Of a DNA stretch of 64,000 nucleotides, positions 12,916 to 25,135 are shown in pieces. The stretch spans positions 36,261,001 through 36,325,000 of the forward strand of contig NC_092587.1 of the NCBI RefSeq assembly GCF_047663525.1, written 5' to 3'. Made by a program: the position numbers and the translations under genes. A model generated the notes under the pieces. The model saw only the letters and a list, made by a program, of their open reading frames with translations. It ran no database searches and had not been told where the DNA came from. The first letter of the stretch is position 1, and every line of letters starts with the position of its first letter. This DNA is from Anas platyrhynchos (lineage: Eukaryota > Chordata > Aves > Anseriformes > Anatidae).

Positions 12916-15900
12916 TTCCATTTGCTTATTACTTGACAGTCAGGGTGTATTAAAAGCTCAGACCTGTGAAAAGAAAACACACAGAAAGAGGCACAAATAA
13001 AACAATCGGCATCAAAATATCATTTTCTGTCACCATTTTCCTATGTTCCTATAATAAAACTGTCAACTGCGTGAAGTTATTTTCTGCTTTTTATGAGAGT
13101 GGATTATCCTCACTTTCCAGTGAATTAATTTCACTGACACTGTAAATTTTTGTTTGCACTCGTTTTTCTTTTTAATTTTAGAAGTCATGATGGTTATGGC
13201 TATTGCTATATTTAAACATCCCCCACCCCCCTGAATGGCCGCCTGGACTATCAGTAACTTTTTCCAGCTAATTCTGTATAACAAGTCAGTGTTTCCTTTG
13301 TTTGAAAGGTGACTTCGAGAACCAATCACTTCCAGCTAGGAATAATACCCATTTAGTTATTTTTTTATTATTATTTTCTTTACAAAAATCTAACCCCTGT
13401 GGGATTTTGAATGGAATGTGTTTTGTCTCAAGGCAAACAAATAATGTTTGTAGAAAGTCTAATTATTAGCAAACCACTCTTTTCTTGTTCAGGGGGCTGT
13501 ATTGATTGGGGCGAGAGCTCCCTTTGGTAAAGCCGGGCCGCGCTGGCCTTTCAGTGGCCGGCTGATTAATTCACCCACATCTAGCACAGCCAGAAGAAAG
13601 GCACACGGAAACAAAGTTGGTTTTGTCAGCAGCTCTGGTCCCCCTTTGCTCTGCTTGGAGGCGCCTGGCCAGCACGGGTGGCAGGGCACTGCCAGCCTCC
13701 TGGCTCTCCCCCAGGTACTCGAGGGGCGTACATTGGTTTTCTCCCCAGCTTCCCAAAGGGCACCAACCGCTCTCAAGTGGCTGGAACCATGCTCTGTGTG
13801 TGCGCTGGAGCCTTCTGGCCTTGCAATGGGAGGAAAAGCCTCACTTTTGGCCCAAGCGTCATGGAGAAACAGGAGCTGTGGCTTTGTCGTTTGGTGTGTT
13901 GGTTGTTTGGGGGAGAGAGAGGGGTTTGAGCAGCCCACCTGGGAACATAATGAGGGGCGATGAGGAATCTCAGCTTCCAGAGATCTCCTCCTTGACCCCA
14001 TAGGCAATCAGATAACCTCTCCCTGGTAGGGTTTCCAGGGAAGGGCACGTCACATTACTGGAAAGTGAGGGCTCAGTAATGGCCAAAACATTTACCTAAG
14101 GCCCTCTTTAGGAAGCTGTTCTTAGGATGTGGTGAGAAGGAACTACGCTGAGGAGCCTCTGGTACAAGTTGTCTCTGGCAGTGTGAACACAGCTGATCTG
14201 TTCTTGACTGCATGACTGGCTAGGAAACTTTGACTGTGAAGACTCTGTGACTGTCAAGAAAAAAATGAGTGAAGTACAAAGGATATTTTGGGCATAATAG
14301 CTAGTCATTCCGGACACTAAGGAAATACCCACATAGACACGCATCACAAAATGTTACATATATGGAAATGTTATGATAGCTCATACTGCCTCATCATTTC
14401 CATTAAAAAGTTCTGTTTTCAGGGATTTCATAATTCACCCATAAACATTTATTCTGGGGCAAAACTAGATGTACCATATCCCTTGAGAGAGAGTTTTAAA
14501 AAACCTACTACCCAAACCCAGTAAGTTGATGCAGAGGAAATGTTTTATTAACAAAAGTTCTAACCAAAAATGGTTAGTAGCAGAATAACAGGATTGTTTT
14601 GTGCATCCGTACTTTCTGAGACCATCAATATATTGTACTTTCTTGATATTCCACATCCCACATGGGATTATGAAACTGCTAGCAAATGTTAATTATTTTT
14701 CAGTGTTGCCTTCAGGTAGAGCAGAAGTTATTCCCTCTTGACACATGAGGAAACAAAAGGGTTCAATGTGATAAAGACACAAATGGCATAAGATGAGACA
14801 ATTCCCAGTGTCACTGATTCTCTAACTTCCTTCTTTAAAATGCCACCTCTTTTTTAGATACAAAAATGTGTGTCCTTACTTTTGGCATGGAAAAACAAAG
14901 ACAAGTTCATTTGATTTTCATTGTGATTTAGCAATGTACTTCAATAAATATGTACTGCATCACCTTTGAGACTACAATACACTGGAGTTTTGTCTCCATA
15001 TTAAATGACTGATAGTAACAAAACTAGGTATATTATCACCCTAGAACATTTGTGCTATTATATCGAAAGAGGGCAGAGCAAAGTACTAGAGGCACCAAAG
15101 TTGTGCAGGTTACAAAGTGTAAGGTGGTGTCTGTCCTAGGAGGAGACCTCCCACACTCACATAACTGGAAACACCTTCCACTTAGCACTGGTTGTCTTAG
15201 GAACTGAACATCATAAGAAACACCAATTCATTGAAAATTAATTATAAAAAAAAAAAAAGTAAACAACACAACCTTCCCACCCTGGGTGATTTCTTTCAAG
15301 TTTTTAGGACACATTTCTCTCACCTTTTCATGCTTTTTTTCTATAGTTCAGAAAGGGATAGTGTGCTTCCTGATCTCTGCATATAAACAGAAAATCACTG
15401 GGATCCAGGAGCTGAGGTTTCAGATACTGGAGATGGGCAAATACTAAACATTACGTCTCCACTTCTGTTGGGCTTACAACCCCAGATGCTACTGTAAACA
15501 ATTTAATTTCTGCCAAGCTCGTGACCCCACTTGTAACTTCTATGACCCCACTTCTGGCCATGAATTCTAGATTGGGAACTGCTGCTGGAGATATCTGATT
15601 GTTTATTTCAAACATTATGCTGAGGGTCACTAGCTTCCCCCCCACAACAGATGAAAACATCAGGAGCTGGACTCCAGTAAAGTTGCGAGACTGAAAATTT
15701 TGAAGTGTGGTCATTTAAAGCCTTGTCTGTAAGTCTGCCTTTCCATTTCAACACCTCCTCCCTGGGTGCAGAATGTATGCATGACCACCAGAGCCCTACC
15801 AACCTCCACAGATTTATAGCGAGCGAAGTAACAGTGATACCCTCTGGAAAAGAAACCTTGTGAAAAAGAAACCCATGGCAGAAATCATGTGTTATCTGCT

Positions 15901-18829
15901 GAGATCTCAAGGCTTTTCCCTCATGTAGAAATTGCTGGTGATGATGCCAGCTCAGCCCAGCCCAGCTTCCCAGGCCAGCTCCATGTCCAGGCCCAGGCTC
16001 CCTGGCAGGGTTTGGGCTGTTCCTTGGCCTCTGTCTTGCCCCAGATGCTGGCGAGGGCAGCAGCCCAGCTTGCCCCCAGCTTGTGGTGGTGTTGGAGGAG
16101 GGCAGGAGCTAGCACACGACCAGGGCAGCCTCCCCATGGGCAGGCTGCTGCTCATTAGGGCCAGAGCCCCACGCTGCAGCTTGTCTGAGCAGCCCGTGGC
16201 CTTTGGTGCTTCTTTATGACGCGTAAAGAAACCCTGAAATGATATTTTTCTTTTAGCGTTAGAAATTCAGGTGTTGTCTGGCTCGGAAATCTCCGAGGCA
16301 ACCGGGGAGCAAGGAGAAACAATGACATTACAAGAGCCAAGAGAGTGAAAGCTGAGCAACTGAGAACCATTAGCAGGGTTGCCAACTCTAATGGTTTTCC
16401 TTACGGGCTTCAGGATTTCAGACCCTCGGAAGGTTTTGGAGGGTTAAGCTGCGCCTGTAGGAAGAGCTCCCCTGGCTGGTTTTTTTCTCTCTCCCACCAG
16501 CCTCCCGGGGAAGCAGTCACCCAGGGATGCTGCAGCTACATCCCCCCACGGCACCAAGTGCCCAAAGGCTTCGCTCCTGGCTGCCTGATTCCCCTGCTCA
16601 CCACTTCACGAGAGGGGTGCCCTAACGGGAGGCATATACCAAGAGCTAAAGGAATAGTACTAGCCGAGTTAGCCGCTCCATTAATTAATGCAGCAAGGCT
16701 AAATTGTGTTTGGAGGAGGGATAGGTGGGCAGTCAATTTGGGGGGCTGCAGGGACGGAGGGGTTTTGTGCATGGGAATTATCCTATATTTATACATGAGA
16801 GCAGCATGCAATAATGCTTCTGTGTAGGGGCTGGAGCAGTTCCTGGGGGTGGAGTGCCATCCCTCTCTGTCAACGCTATGGGTTTGGAGTTGGCTGCAGG
16901 ACAGAAACGCTGTGACAGAAGCAGGTTATCCCTCCCCACGGTTGTGGGACTGTACACAGCAGCACTGCCCTGGGATTTGGGGTGGGTGGGAGTGGGAGAA
17001 AAGCAATGAATGGTTTCTCTGTGGTAGAGCACACTTTGCTAATTGCTTCTTATAGTTGTGCTGTGAGGAACTCATGTTAAGCACGTAAACAGAGTTCTGA
17101 CATATTATGCCAGGGACCTAATTTTGAAAAGTAGATACCAAGCCTGATCACCACCTGGTCCTTGTTTAATAATAAGTTCTTGTGACTTGCTTCACCTGAC
17201 ATTTGTTAGACCTGTCTCTTTGTTTTGCTGATTAAAGAAGCATTTATGGAATGGTAGTGAAATAAATGTGGAGGAAAAGTCTATGACAATGGTAAGTCTG
17301 TGGCACAAACCCTGCAAATGGAGTTGTAAGTTAATTCTGAAAAATCTCCCCTTGCTTTTCCCTAGGTATTTCACAGTTGTTCTGTATGTTAACATGTTCC
17401 ACACAGGGGTCAGCAGTAGTTAACCATAATGAGGTAATTACAAGGTACATTGAGTACGGATGTATGTTAAGGGACATACATTAAGGATGTAGACTAATGT
17501 TGCTGCGGTGACAGCAAGTTCAGGATTTGAAGTAATGTTCTATATATTGAATACCTTTAATATCACTTTTTTTTTAATAGACTTCACCAGCTTTGGTTTT
17601 CCTTATTATTGTATGAATCACTGTGTATATATTTATCTCTGTGTGTGGAAACTAACTACAGAGGTCAGGGATGTCAGTTAATGATGTGAAATGTAATAGG
17701 TGTCTCAATTTGGCTGAAGATTTTGTTTTGTTTTGTTTTCCTGCAGATTTGAAATGACTGCAGATTTCAGCAGATTTAAAATGAGAAAATATGCTAAGCT
17801 TTTTTTTTGCTTTTTTTTGCTTTTTTTTTTTTTTTGTGCATATGTGTGTATGTGATTTTGAAGAATAGTTGCAGAAGAGGTGAAGAGGAGGCAATAGGAA
17901 AGCTGGCCATGTGAAACAGCTGTACTAGCTGCAGAGAAGAGGAATAATGTGTGAAAGGAGTTGATAGTGAAGACAATACACAGTTACATCATGAACACAG
18001 CTTTCGTAGATATCTGAGCTACTTAAGCAAGGTAGCAAGCATAAGCTCCCCTAGCAGGGGGGCTCACAGCAGCAAGCAGCTCAGTTGGGGTGGTAAAAAC
18101 CAGCTTCAGGCTGGCTAAAGGCTTGCCTTGGGTGGTAATCTGTGCTGAGCAATGAGCTGCTGTGATACCACCACCAGCAGCACCTGTGCTGCTCATTTAA
18201 AACCTGTCCCTGAAGTGGTTTGCAGGTGCCTGTGGTACAGTTGCACCTCGCACCTCTGCAGCACAACAGCACTAAGGGCAAATTCGGAGTCTTGTCTTGA
18301 AGAGAACGAGGAGCCTCTACGGATGCTCTAAAATATATGATTGAACTTTAAACTTGATTATTTTAAATTATGGTATTTCTATCTTTGGTAATACGGGCAT
18401 TTAATACACGTTGTATATGACAACTTACTTGCAGTTAAATCACTTTAGGGTGAATGCATCACCTAAACCGAGCTATCAGCATGCATTTTGTGTGTGGCTT
18501 GGTTACCTGCTCTAACCTATACCCAGACATGCAAGTGTATGCATGTACAGCAGATATATAATAATCCTTATACAAATAGACGCATTTAACACAGGATTCT
18601 TATTTACCTTGCTAGCCTAATTAACTGCAAGGTCGGAAATACTGGGCTTTTTTACCAACACGCGGAGTCATCAAATTAAACCTGCCTTAACATTCCCAGT
18701 GTTGAAACCATCAACAAAGCAACAAACCCTAAAAGCGCTCTGAGAAGGAGGATAACACTCGTGGAGCAGGGGAGTGCGATTTCCCTTGAGACCACAGCTT
18801 TCTCGACCCACTGCCGCTGCTCGGGTGGG
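12916..18829. other. Intergenic; two GC-richer patches, no gene recognised
   Basis: Patches at about 13490-14050 and 15920-17000 are GC-richer and open frames up to 172 codons on both strands. None has a domain, and the overlapping frames on opposite strands suggest composition rather than coding. A compact segment at 16660-16720 contains ATTAATTAATG and could be a conserved non-coding element. Simple repeats: A-run 15246-15258, (TTTTG)n near 17723-17740, T-runs 17801-17836. Confidence 0.5.
14715..14790 (-). repeat. Possible MIR/CORE-SINE relic
   Basis: 'ttccctcttgacacatgagg' followed by 'aaacaaaagg' resembles the complement of the MIR-type core (CATTTTACAGATGAGGAAACTGAGG). It is short and weak. 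Confidence 0.35.
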
Positions 18830-18950
18830 TGCCTCTCACACCGGGGCCCCGTCGGATGCCAGGAGCCCGGAGCCTGAGTCAGGGCTTCCTGCCGCAGCCG
18901 GGACCGCCCCCGCGGGGGCTTACTCACCGGCCGTGCCGCCCCCAGCCCTG

Positions 18951-19019
18951 TCCTTCCCTTCCCTTCCCTTCCCTTCCCTTCCCTTCCCTTCCCTTCCCTT
19001 CCCTTCCCTTCCCCTCCCC
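18951..19019 (+). repeat. (TTCCC)n pyrimidine repeat
   Basis: About twelve pentamers CCCTT with a CCCCTCCCC end. The complementary strand is (GGGAA)n, a pattern able to form G-quadruplex or triplex structure. Confidence 0.97.
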
Positions 19020-19214
19020 GGTCCCGGCCGCCCTTTCTGGGGCTGCGGCGGTGGAAAGTAATCGATCTTGTTTAGGAGCCGGTGCGCGGCTAACACTTCC
19101 TGCAGTAATTTGTGACCGCGGCTATTGCCGGTGCTCGCCCCCTTCGCTCGCCGCCCCGACGCCGCGCAGTCTGCCGGGGAGGAGCCGCGCCGCCGGGCGA
19201 GGGGGCAGGGCCGG

Positions 19215-19256
19215 CGGGGAGGGGAGGGGAGGGAGGGGAAAGAGGGGAGGGGAGGA
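19215..19256 (+). repeat. G-rich GGGGA repeat, G-quadruplex capable
   Basis: At least six runs of three or more G separated by single A or short A/G spacers on the plus strand. This fits the classic four-run quadruplex pattern with very short loops. It lies about 200 bp from the (TTCCC)n tract, whose G-rich strand is the opposite one. Confidence 0.9.
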
Positions 19257-19317
19257 AATCCCCCTCCGCAGCCGCCTTCTTTGGGGGTCCCTGCAGCCCG
19301 GCACTGAGCCGCTTTTT

Positions 19318-19320
<3 letters not shown>

Positions 19321-19353
<33 letters not shown>
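19321..19353 (+). repeat. 33-base T homopolymer
   Basis: Thirty-three consecutive T within the CpG island. Length is uncertain because such runs are prone to sequencing and assembly error. Confidence 0.95.
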
Positions 19354-19356
<3 letters not shown>

Positions 19357-19518
19357 AATGGGCTCGGAAGCCCGGTGACAAATTAAAGCGCTTTTCTCGG
19401 AGAAGCCAGCCGGCGTGCCATGGGTTCAAACCGAGTTTCAGCAACAAATCTCCCCATTCAGCGCGGGCCGGGAAGGGAAGAGGTGCTTCCCCCCCCATTC
19501 CTCCCGCACGGCTGGAAA

Positions 19519-19575
19519 GGGATGCGATGGGATGGGGTGGGATGGGATGCGATGGGATGGGATGCGATGGGATGG
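19519..19575 (+). repeat. GGGATGCGAT/GGGAT tandem repeat
   Basis: About eleven GGGAT-like pentamers, some as GATGC or GGGGT variants, inside the CpG island. The unit carries a CpG in every GATGCGAT copy. Confidence 0.9.
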
Positions 19576-20350
19576 CACCCCGCGCTCTCGCCCTGTCCGC
19601 TCGCCCTTTTACCTCCTCCCTCATCTCCCTCCGTCCCCTCCCGGCCCCGGGGCTGTCCCAGCGGTGGGGCCACGGGCAGAACCGGGGCCAGACCCCAAGG
19701 TAAAGGCGTTGGTGCCGCCCGCAGGCGCTGCCGGCCCCGGTGCGGGGCGGTGCGGAGCGTGTCCCCCCCCCCAGCCCGTGTGCGGAGCCCGGGGAGGAGG
19801 TGCTTGCTCTCATCTCACCCATCTGTGCCGCTTAATTTTTATTTATCCACCCTTTAAACACCACCCCCTCCGCCCTCCCCCCCGCCCCATACCGATTCCT
19901 TCCCGTTGCATTTTAAAGACCGAGGCCGTGCGAGTCGCCCCCCAGCCCCTTCGTCCCTATACACCTCGGGTTATTTTTTGCCAACAGCTCTCCCCGGCGA
20001 AGCGGAGGGCTCGGGGCGGGGGCTGCGAGTTTTTCTGAATGGTGGCGAGGAGGAGCGTAGGGAAAGCGGTGATCCCTCGCTGCTGGCGAGCTGGCTGCCC
20101 CGATCGTGGGAAAGTGGCTGCACGTAAAGCAGCGGATTCTTTGTCCCTGTTGTTCTTCTGTAATCGATCTCACTTCAAGTCGAGGGGTGGAAAACTTCAA
20201 AGGCGGAGCAGGCTGTTGGAGGTCGGGGCGAGAGCACAATCAGCTCGTAATGCACCCACTTTGCCTCCTCCCCCCCCTCCGCAGCCCCCCCCCTCCTCCT
20301 CCTCCTCCTCCTCCAGGAGCAGGGGCTGGCTGGGCTGGGGGTGAGGGGAA

Positions 20351-23300
20351 GAGCCCTCCGATCCCTAAAGCACACCCCATCAATAAATAAAACGCAGACT
20401 TTGTGGAAAGAGGGAGGGAGGGAGGGAAGGAAGAGAGTTGGGGGCGTTAAGACACCCAAGTCAAACACACAGGCTCCTGACTGCACTGTTAATGTCTCTC
20501 CTGTCTTGTCTAAATAGCTGCTTTCTGGTCATATATGGAAGAGTTTTCGCTTTTTTTTTTTTTTTTCCCTCTAGGTCAATTTTAGGACTGTGCAGTTTAC
20601 AGTGTAAGTTAAAGAAAAAAAATTAAAAAAAGAAAAAAAAAGCTGCTTGGCACTAGCCGAGGGTTGTCCTTCGTAGTTTGTAGTACAAAGCAATCTCCTA
20701 TGGCATGCAGTTCGAGCAGAGGAGGGAGGAGGGAGCACGAGCGGTGCCAAGACAATGCACAACCACTCTGTGGACATCTGCCATGTAGAGCCAGCTGCGG
20801 CTGGGACTTTGGTCGGAGCTGCCAACATGTGAAAACTGCATCGAGGGATAGAAGGGATATCCGAAGACATGGAAGTGTGCTCTTGCACTTGCATGTGGGT
20901 AGACCAGAGGAGAAAAACTATGCAACTATTTCTGTTAACAGTGCTTCATGGCATTTTCTAAACAAGATATTTGGGATAAGATGTCAGAAAACTGCACACA
21001 GACAGTACTAGATCCACCCCCAGATCTGCCTATCTCGGTTGGTGTCTTGAAGCTTTTTAGTACTGTGAGTAAACTGAATTTAACTTCACGTGATCGATAA
21101 TTTTATTCCTCTAACTGACGTACTGGTATGTCTTGATTCAATGTTAAAACACACTTTGATTGTATCATGTAATTTTTCTTGGAAACTATTGAATTTGGTG
21201 AGTAACTGCTTAGCAGAGATTAAGTTCCCCCCAGCCTCAGGTTGTGCCCACCTGGCAGTAGAAAAATGCATAAATAAGCTGCTGCCCAGGCCTATCTGAG
21301 CCTATTTTGGGATTCCCCTGTCGTGAAAAAATATGGTAGTACATTAGCAAGCAAGTGGCTGGAGCAAGCTATTTTGACTGCTGGGTTGTGTCAGCAACTG
21401 TAATTTCGGGTATGCCTCAGACAGCAGAGAGGTGAAAAGATAACTGCAAGTGAGTTTGGTATCTCCCATGCATTAGCTGTCAGCTATGTCATGCTAGGGA
21501 CAGGGTTTTAGCTGTTCTGATTTATTTATTTATTTATTGTCTTTTATTTCTATTGTTGTTGAAAATAAGCAATATTTTAACATTCTACACATACATGACA
21601 GAACCTCAAATATCTTTCCACATGTACAGTTAGCAATGGTCACTTCCAATTCTGCAATAGTAAGATGATTACTTAACAATGCATGGGCACATAGCACAGG
21701 TGGAGCTCATGGTTGTATTAGGACATTGTAAAGCTCATTTCCATTCAACTGACTGTAGCCTTCAAGTTACTTGCTTTTTCGATTTCAATTTTCTCTGTTT
21801 TTTGTTTGTTTGTTTGTTTTCCTCAGACTATTTTTTTCAGGATCTGTTTCAGTAAATATGATTCATCTCTGCTTAAATACAGGGAAAAAATTTAAAAGAT
21901 AAAGCTGTTGCCTATTGTTTTACAGCATAACCATATTCTCAACAGGGTTGTTTTTTCAGTGTTTTGGGGTAAGGACTTAAAAGTAGGCAGGAGCCTCTGT
22001 CAATTAGGAACAAGCCTTTTAGTGACATGCTTGTACTTGGTGTGATCACTGGGGCAGGATTTTTTTTGGAATGAATGGGTTATTTAAAAAAAAAAAATCC
22101 TTACGTCCAATTAACCCAGCCCATGCTGGCTTGGAGAACTATCGTTGCATTGTACATTTGCACATGGAATAGGAATCGTATTATAGTGGTAGGGCTACCA
22201 TACATCTGATTTTTTTCCCCTTGGATGACAGCTCTCCTTCCCCTCACTCGCCCTCTGGGTCCCATCTGGGTAACCTTTTCATAATTGCACTCTGTGTTTT
22301 AAAATCTCTGCCAGAGTGGGAACTGGGGCTTTTTGTTTTGTTCTCTCTCTTGCTCACTCACTTTGTTTTGCTCCAGGGAGAACTAAGCAAGGGCTGGGCT
22401 TGGTCCTGTGTGGTATCTAATGAGAGCAGCAATAGAGCACAGGGGGAGAGGCGAGCAAAGTAATGGCAGCAACACGGAGCAGTTCAGTTTGGTGCAGATC
22501 CAAACTGCAGATGACTGTTTGGAGGATGATACTTAAGTGAGAGGAGACTTTGGGATGGGTTAATAAGGAGAATAGTGTTAATTTTACAAGGGGACTTTGG
22601 GCACAGGAGAAGTTTGGGGTAGTGACCTAAGCTGTGAAGCATTTGGGGAAAGGCGCAAGATGTTGGTGTTGGATAAACCCCTCAAAAATTGAGTTTGATG
22701 ATCTCTGAGTCAGGGGAAATTAGGATTCTTGCTCTGGGCACTTCTAACCATGACCTCAACTTATGGTAAGGAAAATATTCGGGCCTGTTGGACATCATCT
22801 CCCACCATGAAACAGGACAAGCAGAAGCAGTAGGCATGCCATATGGATCTTCTACATACCTGCAGCAGAAACAGATCACAATGCCTACCACTACCACGAT
22901 ACTATTAAACCTTTTAGATATCATCAGTAAGGTCTGGGGGCTATAAATGGGAAAAACAAATTTCTCCCTCCCTCCCTCTCTTATTCATTAGATTATTGCT
23001 TGCCAGTTAATCCTCTTGGAAGAGTAGGGTTTATCTCTGGGACACCTCATCCTATGGTACAGGCTGCAGGACAAGATAACTTGAGGGTGCTGGGAATTAA
23101 TCTTTGCACCCCTCCTACCTCCATCCATATGCCTTGGAGTCCTACTGTAGCACTTTGCAGAGGTTAAGGAGAACCACTTTGTCTCAAATAGAAGAGAAAG
23201 AGCATCTCTTCTGCTCCATCATCATTAAGGTGAGTGAGTAATATCAAGAAGGCTTGATTGAAGGAAAGGAAAGGCAGAGGTAAAACAGGGCTGGTTGGCA

Positions 23301-24956
23301 TAAGGTGGCACATAGTGGGTCAGAAGTCAACATAACAAATATTGAAAGATTCCAGTAGGATCAGCAGCTTTTCAGACTGAACGTTTTCAAAATTTTACAG
23401 TTTAATATTTGAGTGCATTTTTAAATATAATGGTGGTGATGTCTGCCCTTTGTCTATGTGTCAAGTTTCATTTAAATCTGAGTCTGAAGTTCCATTAATT
23501 ATTTCCTTTTTTTTGTGTTGCTGTTGAGTTTTGGGCATACATCCCAGTAAATCCTTGCCGCACTACTGTTAGAGAGGTAGTAATATTACCACTAAGCAAA
23601 TGAGAAACCAAGGCTTAGAGACGCTCCAGGTAAATCATGATGGATGTGGACATTTTGAGGTGAAACCTCAAAGTCCCCCAGCTGTGCAGGTACTTCCTAT
23701 TCCCTCTCCTGTCTGCACTGAATACAAACTTACAATGAGACCTGAGCTCTCCAGTAGCATGGTGTGATACAGCTGATACTTTACATCACATCGTGGAGAA
23801 GCTAGAGTGCTGAGCATCTTATCCTCCACACCAGTTATACAGTTTTGCACCAAAGCTATTTTTTTCAGGCATCTTTTGGATCCTTTCAAGATAGTAGTGT
23901 CTTTCTTTCCAGACATGTTCCTGTTATGTATGTTCTTGTTATATGTAATTAGGGCCAAGGGCACTTCTGACCTCAGACTCTGTGACAGTGCTTACAGGCA
24001 AAACTAGTTAGTTCTCAGGAAGTAAGTTAAACACATTTAGCATAGATGGTCAAAGAAGCTCAGTGGTAACCTTGCAAGTGACCCTGACAGACAAATCATG
24101 GCATTAAAAAGTCTCTGGCATGGCTGGGAAGTGAACCCAGACCTCCACAGTGCTTCCTCGCTTTTGCTAAACATAAGCTCTGCTTCACACTTACCAATAC
24201 TACCCATATACCACCCATTCTTTTTCCCTCTTTTTTTTTTCTTTCTTTTTTAATCTCTCCCTTTAGCACTTGCCTACTCTTTTTACTCTTCATATTCCGT
24301 TTTCTTTCACTTTTCAACTTCGACTTAAAATGCTCTATTTAAAAATCTAGGGGCCAGATCCTCGGAGCCAGCCAAACCACACATGGTGCAGGCCCAGGGT
24401 ATAGGGAGGGGGAAAGTGGCTTTAAGCCATTTTTCATCTCCCTGGATTCTAGGTTGACTTGATGCCAAAGTGGCCCCTGGCATAACTGAGAGCAGGAATG
24501 CTCTAAATTACACTAGTTAGAACAGTTCCCAGGGGCCTATCCTATGCCACTTGCTCCTTTCCGCCTTGGCCACCTATGAAGGCCTCCTACACTGCCTTAT
24601 TCTGTGCAGGGATTTCCTACATTGGGGAATGCCCAGCTGCCCTATTACAGTACAAAGGTGATGGAGAATCATTCCCTAAACATTTCCAGTATAAATATAG
24701 AAATTCTGTTACAGAAAATTGCAGAGCTAACATAACATTAGCATTTTGTCATCTTAATGACTTTGCTTGAGCATCGCATTTTTCCTCCCTACCTTCCATG
24801 TGTGTTTTAGTATTTTGACAGAGAAAGGGCTTGCTTTTCATTAGCCTGTAAAGTCTTCAAGGTGCGGACTTTTTAGGTTGAGTAAAGAATGGTATGGAGA
24901 ACAATACAGGAAATATTTTATACCGGTGATGAAGGGGCAACTTTTTACTTTAGTGA
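20351..24956. other. Intergenic, no gene recognised
   Basis: The first 700 bases (to about 21000) still have moderate GC and could hold a non-coding exon downstream of the CpG island, but I see no definite splice-bounded frame. The rest is AT-rich, with (TTTG)n near 21796-21818 and simple T/A runs. Around 24350-24520 there is a phrase starting 'gggccagatcctc' that resembles the end of an old, widespread amniote DNA-element relic. Confidence 0.5.
23550..23645 (-). repeat. MIR/CORE-SINE-like relic
   Basis: 'gagaggtagtaatattacc', 'aaatgagaaaccaaggcttagagacg' and 'ccaggtaaatca' run in the same order as the complement of the MIR-type SINE (AGGTAGTATTATTACCCC...GATGAGGAAACTGAGGCACAGAGAGG). This is one of the clearest SINE relics in the window. 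Confidence 0.55.
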
Positions 24957-25135
24957 GAATCAGAGTCCCAGGATGGCTGAGGCCGACAGGGCCCTCTGGA
25001 GCCCACCTGGTCCAACCCCTGCTGAAGCAGGGACACCCATAGCAGGCTGCCCAGGAGCATGTCCAGGTGGCTTTTGAAGATCTCCAAGGAGGAAGACTTC
25101 ACAGTCTTGCTGGGTCACCTATTCCATTGTTCAGT
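24957..25135 (-). mobile_element. CR1 LINE 3'-end fragment
   Basis: The segment follows the complement of the avian CR1 3' region: a 'gagcccacctggtccaaccc' block, then 'gctgaagcagggacaccc', 'caggctgcccagg', 'gtccaggtggcttttgaaga', 'tctccaaggagg' and a 'tgggtcacctattcca' block. CR1 is the dominant LINE of birds and is normally 5'-truncated, as here. Only a non-coding or far 3' part is present, so no ORF2 protein is encoded. The element is in minus orientation. Confidence 0.85.

Larger units (their letters stand above)
18830..20350. promoter_or_regulatory. Large orphan CpG island (about 1.5 kb)
   Basis: A 1.5-kb block of CpG-dense sequence about 43 kb upstream of the HMGA2 exon. It is punctuated by G/C-rich tandem repeats and a 33-T run. 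Frames across it (up to 207 codons) are Pro/Arg/Gly-rich and overlap on both strands, so I do not call a protein. By size and CpG density it resembles a vertebrate promoter island more than background. It may start a lncRNA or an alternative upstream transcript, or act as a distal element. The direction of any transcription cannot be told from sequence alone. Confidence 0.6.

Noticed and set aside
13489..14007. 172-codon minus-strand frame overlapping a 153-codon plus-strand frame
   Set aside because: Mutually overlapping motif-free frames indicate base composition, not coding. Could instead be non-coding regulatory DNA.
19415..20038. 207-codon frame in the second CpG island
   Set aside because: Low-complexity Pro/Arg/Gly translation over tandem repeats, with alternative frames open as well.
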